The notes under the pieces were generated by a model. The model was not told where the DNA came from, did no database searches, and saw only the letters and a list, made by a program, of their open reading frames with translations. The position numbers were made by a program, and so were the translations under genes. This document shows, piece by piece, positions 1-9,622 of a stretch of DNA of 64,000 bases (position 1 is the stretch's first letter; every line of letters starts with the position of its first letter). Source of the stretch: Protonemura montana (lineage: Eukaryota; Arthropoda; Insecta; Plecoptera; Nemouridae); contig OX387609.1 in NCBI GenBank assembly GCA_947568835.1, forward strand, positions 16,389,208 to 16,453,207, read 5' to 3'.

Positions 1-2817
1 CAGTCATCAGAACCATACAATAACTGACACGGGACTTAACTGCTTTAACATTAGAGAGAAGAACATAAAATACAGCTACTGCAGTCATCATCTGAACCAT
101 ACAATAACTGACACGGGACTTAACTGCTTTAACATTAGAGAGAAGAACATAAAATACAGCTACTGCAGTCATCATCTGAACCATACAATAACTGACACGG
201 GACTTAACTGCTTTAACATTAGAGAGAAGAACATAAAATACAGCTACTGCAGTCATCATCTGCACCATACAATAACTGACACGGGACTTAACTGCTTTAA
301 CATTAGAGAGAAGAACATAAAATACAGCTACTGCAGTCATCATCTGCACCAAACAATAACTGACACGGGACTTAACTGCTTTAACATTAGAGAGAAGAAC
401 ATAAAATACAGCTACTGCAGTCATCTGCACCATACAATAACTGACACGGGACTTAACTGCTTTAACATTAGAGAGAAGAACATAAAATACAGCTACTGCA
501 GTCATCATCTGCACCATACAATAACTGACACGGGACTTAACTGCTTTAACATTAGAGAGAAGAACATAAAATACAGCTACTGCAGTCATCATCTGCACCA
601 TACAATAACTGACACGGGACTTAACTGCTTTAACATTAGAGAGAAGAACATAAAATACAGCTACTGCAGTCATCATCTGCACCATACAATAACTGACACG
701 GGACTTAACTGCTTTAAATTAGAGAGAAGAACATAAAATACAGCTACTGCAGTCATCATCTGAACCATACAATAACTGACACGGGACTTAACTGCTTTAA
801 CATTAGAGAGAAGAACATAAAATACAGCTACTGCAGTCATCATCTGCACCATACAATAACTGACACGGGACTTAACTGCTTTAACATAAGAGAGAAGAAC
901 ATAAAATACAGCTACTGCAGTCATCATCTGCACCATACAATAACTGACACGGGACTTAACTGCTTTAACATAAGAGAGAAGAACATAAAATACAGCTACT
1001 GCAGTCATCATCTGAACCATACAATAACTGACACGGGACTTAACTGCTCTAACATTAGAGAGAAGAACATAAAATACAGCTACTGCAGTCATCATCTGAA
1101 CCATACAATAACTGACACGGGACTTAACTGCTCTAACATTAGAGAGAAGAACATAAAATACAGCTACTGCAGTCATCATCTGCACCATTCAATAACTGAC
1201 ACGGGACTTAACTGCTTTAACATTAGAGAGAAGAACATAAAATACAGCTACTGCAGTCATCTGCACCATACAATAACTGACACGGGACTTAACTGCTTTA
1301 ACATTAGAGAGAAGAACATAAAATACAGCTACTGCAGTCATCATCTGAACCATACAATAACTGACACGGGACTTAACTGCTTTAACATTAGAGAGAAGAA
1401 CATAAAATACAGCTACTGCAGTCATCTGCACCATACAATAACTGACACGGGACTTAACTGCTTTAACATTAGAGAGAAGAACATAAAATACAGCTACTGC
1501 AGTCATCATCTGCACCATACAATAACTGACACGGGACTTAACTGCTTTAACATTAGAGAGAAGAACATAAAATACAGCTACTGCAGTCATCATCTGAACC
1601 ATACAATAACTGACACGGCACTTAACTGCTTCAACATTAGAGAGAAGAACATAAAATACAGCTACTGCAGTCATCATCAGAACCATACAATAACTGACAC
1701 GGGACTTAACTGCTTTAACATTAGAGAGAAGAACATAAAATACAGCTACTGCAGTCATCATCTGAACCATACAATAACTGACACGGGACTTAACTGCTTT
1801 AACATTAGAGAGAAGAACATAAAATACAGCTACTGCAGTCATCATCTGAACCATACAATAACTGACACGGGACTTAACTGCTTTAACATTAGAGAGAAGA
1901 ACATAAAATACAGCTACTGCAGTCATCATCTGCACCATACAATAACTGACACGGGACTTAACTGCTTCAACATTAGAGAGAAGAACATAAAATACAGCTA
2001 CTGCAGTCATCATCTGAACCATACAATAACTGACACGGGACTTAACTGCTTTAACATTAGAGAGAAGAACATAAAATACAGCTACTGCAGTCATCTGCAC
2101 CATACAATAACTGACACGGGACTTAACTGCTTTAACATTAGAGAGAAGAACATAAAATACAGCTACTGCAGTCATCATCTGAACCATACAATAACTGACA
2201 CGGGACTTAACTGCTTTAACATTAGAGAGAAGAACATAAAATACAGCTACTGCAGTCATCATCTGAACCATACAATAACTGACACGGGACTTAACTGCTT
2301 TAACATTAGAGAGAAGAACATAAAATACAGCTACTGCAGTCATCATCTGAACCATACAATAACTGACACGGGACTTAACTGCTTTAACATTAGAGAGAAG
2401 AACATAAAATACAGCTACTGCAGTCATCATCTGAACCATACAATAACTGACACGGGACTTAACTGCTTCAACATTAGAGAGAAGAACATAAAATACAGCT
2501 ACTGCAGTCATCAGAACCATACAATAACTGACACGGGACTTAACTGCTTTAACATTAGAGAGAAGAACATAAAATACAGCTACTGCAGTCATCATCTGAA
2601 CCATACAATAACTGACACGGGACTTAACTGCTTTAACATTAGAGAGAAGAACATAAAATACAGCTACTGCAGTCATCATCTGCACCATACAATAACTGAC
2701 ACGGGACTTAACTGCTTTAACATTAGAGAGAAGAACATAAAATACAGCTACTGCAGTCATCATCTGCACCATACAATAACTGACACGGGACTTAACTGCT
2801 TTAACATTAGAGAGAAG
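1..2817. repeat. 84-bp tandem array (about 33 copies), cut by window start
   Basis: The unit runs from CTGCAGTCATCATCTGCACC to AAATACAGCTA and repeats head to tail from base 1, so the array extends beyond the window. Units differ by substitutions, by a 3-bp ATC deletion in several copies, and by one 1-bp deletion near 717. Because 84 is a multiple of 3, the minus strand stays open over long stretches (1189-2772 and 673-1188) and would encode a 28-residue hydrophobic repeat. There is no unique flanking coding sequence, so I read it as a minisatellite. It lies upstream of the GOSR2 terminal exon, hence probably within the last GOSR2 intron. Confidence 0.97.
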
Positions 2818-2863
2818 GACACAAATCTGGCTATGCTAGTTATACACAGTACATTAATTCTGA

Positions 2864-2985
2864 ATATGTAATTATTATTATTATAATTATTATTATTAAT
2901 ATTATTATTAATATTATTATTATTAATATTATTATTATTAATATTATTATTATTGTTATTAATTATTATTATATGTTATAATTAT
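2864..2985. repeat. ATT-rich microsatellite
   Basis: A run of ATT, TTA and AAT triplets directly follows the 84-bp array. It is simple-sequence DNA with no coding potential. Confidence 0.9.
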
Positions 2986-2994
2986 TATGGTTTG

Positions 2995-3495
2995 ATATAA
3001 TTTTATGTAGTTCTTTTATTATTGGAAAATTGTCAGGACTGCTCTTACCCTTGAAGAAGTAACTAGTATATGTTATGAAATGTTGTGAAATTTTGTAGCC
3101 CTTCACTTAGCATTCAAAACCCATTTGAAATAGTTTTTGTTAAAACTAGTGCTAAGTTTACATCAAGTAGACATGAGTCTAGAAACCATCGTAAAGAATC
3201 TCTCAGGGGAGAAACGTGGGAAGTAGAAGATAGATTGGCGAGACTCTGAGAGAAAAGAACCACCTTAGGCTGTAGATTTAATTTAGATCATTGTTATAAT
3301 TTTTTGTAATTCTGTTGTTATCAGACAATTGTCAGGACTGTTCTTATCCTTGAAGAAGTAACAGATACAAGTTACAAAACGTTGGGAAATTCAGTTGTTC
3401 TTCACTTAGCATTCAAAACCCAGTTGAAATAGTTTTTGTTAAAACTAGTGCTAAGTTTTCATCAAGTAGACATGAGTCTGGAAACTATGATATCA
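2995..3495 (+). repeat. Interspersed repeat R, two direct copies
   Basis: Two copies of a roughly 200-bp sequence lie at about 2998-3190 and 3295-3495. Each carries the landmarks AATTGTCAGGACTG, CTTGAAGAAGTAAC, CACTTAGCATTCAAAACCCA and GTTAAAACTAGTGCTAAG in the same order. Fragments of the same family recur at about 3885-4010 (inverted), 4615-4680, 26025-26125, 32245-32470 and 37815-37995 (inverted). This is a dispersed repeat of unknown class. I see no ORF, and the ends are not defined well enough to call it SINE, MITE or LTR. Confidence 0.75.
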
Positions 3496-3512
3496 TGGAA
3501 ACGGTTGCCAAC

Positions 3513-3752
3513 TTAATGTTTTAACAAACAAGAATGTTTAACTTGAATTAATTCTTTTTCCAGGACAAGTTTATCTTGCTCGGTGGGATGCTGCTGACGT
3601 GTCTGGTTATTGTGGTCGTTATCGTCTACTTTACGTGAAGCTTCGAGCTGAATTAATTTCCTGCGATTTAACTCCGCCCCAACATCGTTTCCATCCGTCA
3701 ATCTTCGAGACGGAAAGAATCCTCGCTGCAGAACCGAAGGAAACGGTTTCAT
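3513..3752 (-). other. Open frame antisense to GOSR2 exon, probably not a gene
   Basis: A 79-codon frame rich in charged residues lies opposite the GOSR2 last exon and its 3' UTR. It has no recognisable domain. The sense strand has a splice acceptor, a SNARE anchor, a stop and a poly(A) signal, so this frame is most likely a shadow. Confidence 0.15.
3564..3638 (+). CDS. GOSR2: GOSR2 (membrin), terminal exon only
   Basis: GOSR2/membrin is a tail-anchored Qb-SNARE of the Golgi that acts in ER-to-Golgi and intra-Golgi vesicle fusion. Only the last exon is here. After a TTTTTCCAG acceptor it reads in phase 0 for 24 residues, DKFILLGGMLLTC followed by a valine/isoleucine-rich segment, ending YFT and TGA at 3636-3638. 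This is the membrane anchor, and the DK-x-x-x-GGMLLTC pattern matches the C terminus of animal membrin (family knowledge). The SNARE helix and N-terminal domain must lie upstream of the window, so the 84-bp array sits in the last intron. A polyadenylation hexamer AATAAA is at 3863-3868. The exon is short, so identity rests on one motif, but that motif is distinctive and its position is right. Confidence 0.8.
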   Translation, partial: DKFILLGGMLLTCLVIVVVIVYFT

Positions 3753-3862
3753 TTAGCGGAATCTTCATTTGAAAGAAAGACAGACTTTGTCTTTAGAATG
3801 CAAAGTGTTATTCCACGTTTGCTTTGTTTTCACTGGCTGCGCATCTGTGAGCTTTTGTGATA

Positions 3863-3868
3863 AATAAA
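3863..3868 (+). promoter_or_regulatory. Poly(A) signal for GOSR2
   Basis: AATAAA lies about 225 bases after the GOSR2 stop codon and is the first clear hexamer in the 3' flank. It implies a short 3' UTR ending near 3890. Confidence 0.55.
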
Positions 3869-4025
3869 AGAAACTGTGCGATTGTTTTTAGACTCATATC
3901 TACTTGATTTAGCCTTAGCGTTAGTTTTAACAAAAACTATTTTAACTTGGTTTTGAATGCGAAGTAAAGGACGACAAAATTTCCCAACGTTTTGTAGATA
4001 AACGAAATTTAGTTATCTTATTATC

Positions 4026-4332
4026 AACACTAACCGTCTCAAAAATTGATGCCCAAACGCCGACTCGAACCCTGATCTCCACCTGTCGCCGGTGTTGCTC
4101 TAACCAATTGAGCTACTTGGACCCCGATCTCCACCTGTCGTGGGTGTTGCTCTAACCAATTGAGCTACTTGGACCCCGATCTCCACCTGTCGTGGGTGTT
4201 GCTCTAACCAATTGAGCTACTTGGACCCCGATCTCCACCTGTCGCGGGTGATGCTCTAACCAATTGAGCTACTTGGACCCCGATCTCCACCTGTCACGGG
4301 TGTTGCTCTGAACCATTGAGCTACTTGGACAC
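4026..4332 (-). mobile_element. tRNA-headed SINE-like element, minus strand, with about 5 tandem heads
   Basis: Read on the minus strand this has several 52-bp units containing GTAGCTCAATTGGTTAGAGC (tRNA D-arm and A box), then a terminal unit running into CCCGTTTGGGCATCAATTTT and GAGACGGTTAGTGTTGATAA. The last part is the common tail of the family. The element faces a plus-strand copy starting about 15 bases away, giving a head-to-head inverted pair. Confidence 0.85.
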
Positions 4333-4344
4333 ATCTCAAAAAGC

Positions 4345-4612
4345 CAGTGTCCTAGTAGCTCAATTGGTTAAAGCAACACCCGCGACAGGTGGAGATCAGG
4401 GTCCAAGTAGCTTAATTGGTTAGAGCAATACCCGCGACAGGTGGAGATCGGGGTCCAAGTAGCTCAATTGGGTAGAGCAACACCCGCGACAGGTGAAGAT
4501 CGGGGTTCTAATCCCCGTTTGGGCATCAATTTTTAAAAAAGACGGTTAAAGTGTTGATAATAATAAAATACCCCGCGCATTGGAAGCGTTTGCAATTTAA
4601 ATAAGATTTCAT
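4345..4612 (+). mobile_element. tRNA-headed SINE-like element, plus strand, 3 tandem heads
   Basis: Three 52-bp head units (A box TAGCTCAATTGG) are followed by the tail GGGCATCAATTTTT, GACGGTTAAAGTGTTGATAA, TACCCCGCGCATTGGAAGCG and TTTAAATAAGATTTCATC. It is the mirror partner of the preceding minus-strand copy. The tail landmarks let other copies in the window be recognised. Confidence 0.87.
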
Positions 4613-4996
4613 CATAATAAATTTAGTTGTCCTTTATTTAGCATTCAAAATCCATTTCAAATAGTTTTTGTTAAAGAAACCTGTGTGTTGCAGTTTCTAT
4701 TACCACAACAAAATGTATTATTATATGTGTTATCTTGCAGTGCTTGGTAGAGTAGCATAACTAGGTATCCCCCCTCCTTTTCCACACACTATAGAAGAGG
4801 TCTGAAAAAGATTACACAAGTCTACTGTTTCTGAATCGCACACATTTCTGTACGTTCACTTGCAAGTGCTGAAAAAGATACAAAAAAAAGTATGATTGCT
4901 AGAAATAAACAGTTCTTTGCGATTAAGTAATTATTCGAGATCGCAGAAGGCGATCCAAGGTGAAAAATGACATGTAGATGTTTTCAGGTACAAATT

Positions 4997-5188
4997 TCAT
5001 TTGCCCCGGGGGCAGCTGCCCTTGATATTAACGGCTACTTGTAGTTTTTCTGTCTGTAAATAGTCAAAACAGTTGACAATACATGACATCAAGTGCAGTT
5101 GATCTAATGGCAAGCCCCGTTTTGGATTTAGTTTCTTAGAAGCTGACAGAAAATCTTTGTTTTCACTCAGTAAGGGAAGGTGGTACAT
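4997..5188 (-). CDS. Unidentified 63-codon frame, possible terminal exon
   Basis: The minus strand is open from an ATG at 5188 to TGA at 4997. The C-terminal 40 residues, including LPLDQLHLMSCIVNCFDYLQ, look protein-like, with balanced composition and no low complexity. They are preceded by TTTTCTGTCAG, a good splice acceptor that would start an exon at 5142. I do not recognise the family. The N-terminal 22 codons, including the acceptor, are exactly one unit of the 73-bp repeat that continues at 5125-5460 and again at 9623-14480. So either the ATG is real and the repeat grew from a coding start, or the exon begins at 5142 and the repeat grew from the intron-exon junction. No upstream exon was identified. 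Confidence 0.35.
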   Translation of the reverse strand: MYHLPLLSENKDFLSASKKLNPKRGLPLDQLHLMSCIVNCFDYLQTEKLQVAVNIKGSCPRGK

Positions 5189-5462
5189 TGTGTGTAGGAT
5201 TTAGTTTCTTAGAAGCTGACAGAAAATCTTTGTTTTCACTCAGTAAGGGAAGGTGGTACATTGTGTGGTGGATTTAGTTTCTTAGAAGCTGACAGAAAAT
5301 CTTTGTTTTCACTCAGTAAGGGAAGGTGGTACATTGTGTGGTGGATTTAGTTTCTTAGAAGCTGACAGAAAATCTTTGTTTTCACTCAGTAAGGGAAGGT
5401 GGTACATTGTGTGGTGGATTTAGTTTCTTAGAAGCTGACAGAAAATCTTTGTTTTCACTCAC
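5123..5462. repeat. 73-bp tandem array, small locus (about 4.6 copies)
   Basis: The unit contains GGATTTAGTTTCTTAGAAGC, TGACAGAAAATCTTTG and TTTTCACTCAGTAAGGGAAG followed by GTGGTACATTGTGTGG. The first copy is continuous with a unique minus-strand ORF, which makes this the likely source locus for the much larger array at 9623-14480. Confidence 0.95.
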
Positions 5463-6838
5463 CCACACAACACAGTGATGTTGTCACGATTGGACAGTGA
5501 TACCATTTAATGTTTTTAATGACATCCTCAGGAACTTGCCCACGTCACATTATTATACCATTGTGATGTTGTCACAAAGATCATTTGTCTCAGAATTCTT
5601 TACACATTCATATGCTTTTTGATACCATTAATGGTATCCTCAGGATGTGTTTTGGGAATCGGAAAGGAACAAAGGAATTGAAAACAAAATACTTTTTCGA
5701 TTTTCCATACCATTGCATATTAATTCGTAGGCAAACATATGATAAAGAAACACAAATTATATATATCCAATATAAATTAGTTAATGTGGCAATAGCGATA
5801 TCCTCAGAAGCTTGCAGACATAGCATTATTACATCATTGTGATGTTGCTTAAATATTCGCTCCACTTTTTGTTACATATTTGTATACATTTTGGTACCAT
5901 TAATGGTATGCTAATGATGTGTTCTAGGGGCTGGAAAGAACCAGGCAAATTAAAAATAAAATTATATGCATAAAAAGCTATTTTAATATCAAGGATAATA
6001 TCAAGAAAATTTACTCGACTAAATTTGTTTCTGGAACTCGATAGTTTTAATATCGAATTTTGAAGTTATTCTAGAAACAAAACCTGAGCTTTATATTTGG
6101 TCTTGTTACAAAAGCTAATTAGATGCAAAGCAAGAAGGTAAATGTTCATTTACACGGGGATGCCACTAATGGAATAAGGCTAATACATTTTGCAACCCTG
6201 TGCGGCTGCTTTGGTTTGGTTTGAAAAACTCATTTCTGTTAGTCGACAGTCCAGTGGACTAGCGACTAATAATTTGTAGTCCTTGTTCCACTCAATTAAA
6301 ATAATAACGTTAGGCCAGTGGAAAAACGTCTTACTATTTGTAGACCCTCTTTCAATTTATAAGACGGGGCTGACTTTTTTTGGTGAATGAAACGTAAATT
6401 GAAATAGGTACACACTGAACCCTGGAAATTAGTGGGCAATTTCATTTTAATTTGCTTGCATTCACCAAAATATTACTGACCATCTTTTATTAATTTCAAA
6501 TGCGTCTAAAAACTGTCGACGTTTGTCCACTGGACTAGCGCGAATTACATTTTAATTTTAACCGAGTGGAACATGGACTAAAAACTGTTAGTAGCTAATC
6601 CACTTGACTAATGACTGACATAAATTAGTTGTCATTCCACTGGAATACTGACTAAAATAGTTAAACTCTCGTCCAGACGAGCACAGCGGTGTACCGAACA
6701 TTTTTCTGATTCTTCAGAAGTGAGATGAAACAACAATGTTTTTAAATATCTTTCAACATTTTTTAAAAGAAAAATTTCGCAATTGTCAGGGAAAGTTGTA
6801 TCAAAAGAGTTTTGAAGATAGATTTTCCTAATTACTGA
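5463..6838. other. Intergenic, degenerate AT-rich sequence
   Basis: No supported gene. At 5490-5945 there are imperfect duplications of a motif set (ACCATTAATGGTAT, CCTCAGGATGTG, GATGTTGTCAC) spaced about 270-300 bp apart, suggesting an old decayed repeat. At 6240-6660 short phrases such as CCACTGGACTAGCG recur in both orientations. Two overlapping 85-codon frames on opposite strands at 5585-5865 are AT-rich and look like chance. Confidence 0.5.
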
Positions 6839-8131
6839 TTACTCTACTGCAGAATCCTCGCTGCTGGACGCGGCTATTTGATTCTTTTTTGCTTTGGCAA
6901 ACTGCTTGATCCTTGTACCAGCGTGCAGGATCCAGTTTTTTGCTTTTGCTTCAATAGCTGCATTGGTTGCATCAGGTAGATTTGGCATCTTTTTAACAGC
7001 AGCTGTAACAAATTCAATTTAAGTAGAGGTTTTGGTCACTGGGGTACCGTGCAAAAATATGTGAAATAAAAAGGGAATTCCACAAAAACCTTGATTAGAG
7101 AATTTCGATTGGAATGTCAAAAGGCATACTCAAGATTGTCAGTAAGCCATAGGGAATAGTGGGGTAAAAATGAGATACACAAAAAGAGACGGGTGAAAAA
7201 TAAAAGGACCGGCTTGTTGCCCTGGCTTAAAAATAAATTAATGGATATGTGAACTTTGATCAACATTCATGCATAAAAATAAGGCACATAGTTGTAACAA
7301 ATTCTTGGTGTGAAAAAATTCTAAAAATTCCAAAACATGTTGGAAATTATTTCCCCTTTTTCCATTGGAAATGGGTGTAGTTTTTAGTGTTTTTGCTCAA
7401 ACCCAGGGTCGCCAGAAAGTTTCCCTGTCGATTTTGAAACTATTGCTGTCCAAAATACAACATCACCACAAAAATGTTTTAAAAGCACTCGTTCTACAAA
7501 CTTACCAATTATTGATGCCGTTAGAAGCAGATTTGAAAATTTCTTCTTCCCTGTCGCCCCATCCCAAGTGAACTTTACGGCGACTTCGTTTGCGCAAACC
7601 ATCACCAGCAATCGGCGCACAGCGGAGCCGATGTCCACCCCACCAACTTCAGCCATGTGTTTGATCTGGTAGGGCATAAGTAAACATTATCAAAGAGGCT
7701 ACATTACTAAATTAATGCTATTTCACTTTTGCACAATTGCACTTACCAAAGCTTTTCTTAAGCCCGACTCATTTCCTAGCTTTGCCTCTAGGCTCTCGAG
7801 TTCCGACAGGGTTCTCAGGGGGAAAACAGCTGAGAAATAGTTGGAGTATTCGTCCTCTACCTCTCCTGTACCGGCACCCGACATGAGTTTTTTCAAAATG
7901 GTAGCAAGTGTGTCGTACATTTCTTTCAAGCCGCATCTTAGCAAGTATAGTTTTCGGTCCACTGAACGTTGCCATTCTGAAAGCAATTATGTTAATATTC
8001 CACAATTACATTTAAAATACAATAGGTAATAGCTTAGTAAAGCATGAACAATTCACCTCTATCAGAAGATGACTGATCTACATGGACACTCTTCCTATGT
8101 TTTGATGCAGGCTGAGCAATACTGGGTGTGT
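6839..8131 (-). CDS. DUF4806-domain protein, 3' portion (4 exons)
   Basis: Exons, with phases that all join: 8131-8057, 7976-7747, 7665-7506 and 7002-6839 (TAA at 6841-6839). All introns are GT-AG. The product reads through a Ser/His-rich linker (SIAQPASKHRKSVHVD), a helical stretch, then FPLRTLSELESLEAKL, IKHMAEVGGVDIGSAVRRL, FTWDGATGKKKF and a C-terminal KNWILHAGTRIKQFAKAKK. The order FPL-x-T-x-x-ELE, the GG-D-x-x-x-AVRR-h-L block, the W-x-G-x-x-GKK-x-F block and a closing W helix is typical of DUF4806, a domain of unknown function common in cnidarian and arthropod genomes, often in multicopy genes linked to transposons (family knowledge). The 5' exon or exons and start codon were not found. 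A domesticated or decaying transposon passenger is possible, but the frames are intact. Confidence 0.72.
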
Positions 8132-9621
8132 CTAGAATGATAACAAATAAATACATCATAATTCTGGCCTAAAATATATACTTGAAACATAACATCATAC
8201 ATAATAAGTCGACACAACAGCATCCACATTTGGAAAGACGTTTTGATTAATAACGGGCATCAGCAAGAATAGCTCTAATGTGTTCAGCGGAAAACTTGTC
8301 TGTATCCAGAGTGCACAATAACAAGCCTTTGCCTAGATAGGTAGATAGGTCCGACCACACTGGTTATCACAGCACTACCATGCTGCCTTATGTTCTGTGC
8401 ACAACTTCAATGTGTTATAAAGGGGGTAAACAGATAAGGACTTACAATCCTAGCAAAATAGTACAGCCCCCAGCCACCATACCTTATAATATTATCTTCT
8501 CAGGAATTGCTCAATGCTAGCCTAAAAGGCAGGATTTCCACTGATTCCACCAGTCTAGGTAGTGATGATTATAGAGGTTAGAATGGCACGTTGTCGCAGT
8601 GTGGACACCTTTATCTAGATAAGGCAAAAAGAAACAACAGTCACTTAAGCATGATAACATAAAAACCAATTTCATGTGATATATAATTTATAACGATTCG
8701 AGTACCTATAAGCTTTGCAGTAAAACCAAATGTTCTAACGCCGGCTAGTAGGCACGGCCAGAGGCACGGCAACTGATGCCGGATGCGCCCTAACCTGTAT
8801 TTCACGGCGCTCTGTGTGGATGGCGTGCCGGGCGCGAGCTGTTGGCGCGAGACATTGAGCATACATTCAAACCATGTTCAAACCACTTCAGCTCATCATA
8901 ATTGTCTCAATTCACTCAAATAAATGAACAAAATAAATATCAGAAGGTAAAATTTTGTTCTAATGCAATGTCAATACTTACTTCTTTCTTTACTTCACAC
9001 TTTCAGACTGATCTTCTAATGATTGCCGGCTGCCGAGTGCCGAGACATGTTGCCAGTCTGTTTCAGTTTGACCAGCTGTGTGTAGGAAGCGTGTCGCAAG
9101 TTTCATGGTGGCGGCTGCCATTCAAACCGCACTTTTTATTATTAAATTGTCACAATTCTGGTAAAAATTTAATCTTTGACATAATCAACAACATGCGGTA
9201 GAATTTGGTTATAATTGAAAGTATATACTTCCATCTTCCTCTTTTGGCAGTTTCAAGCTGGTCGTCTAGCGATTAGTATAAATGTTCGTGTTTGAACACA
9301 GAAGGCGACCCAAGAGGTTATGCTCAGCAGCCGCCTCGATCTCAATCATGACCGCGCAAACAAAGTGTGGACGCGTAACATTTAATGGTATTTTTAAAAT
9401 ACCATCACAATACAAGTAAAATGTATAAAGTTCGTCAATTCAAAAAGCATTAATTCGTATTTTTGTGATATCCTTAAAATTTATATTATAAATAGGGTAA
9501 CAAAATAGCAAACACTTTATTATGGAATGATATTGTAATCGAATTGTGAAGATAACATTTAGTGTTCTAAAACACTAGTGTTTCGTTTGCAACCTCCTCA
9601 CAACATCAGTGTGTTGTCTGG
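8132..9621. other. No recognised gene; upstream flank of the DUF4806 gene
   Basis: This should hold the 5' exons of the DUF4806 gene if that gene is intact, but no start exon could be chosen. Short frames at 8641-8862 (-) and 8902-9201 (+) have no recognisable domain. The sequence is AT-rich and unstructured, apart from GC-richer patches near 8740-8850 and 9015-9120. Confidence 0.4.
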
Positions 9622-9622
9622 G

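Noticed and set aside
5585-5865. Overlapping 85-codon frames on both strands
   Set aside because: Mirror-image chance frames in AT-rich degenerate repeat, with no domain or splice context.
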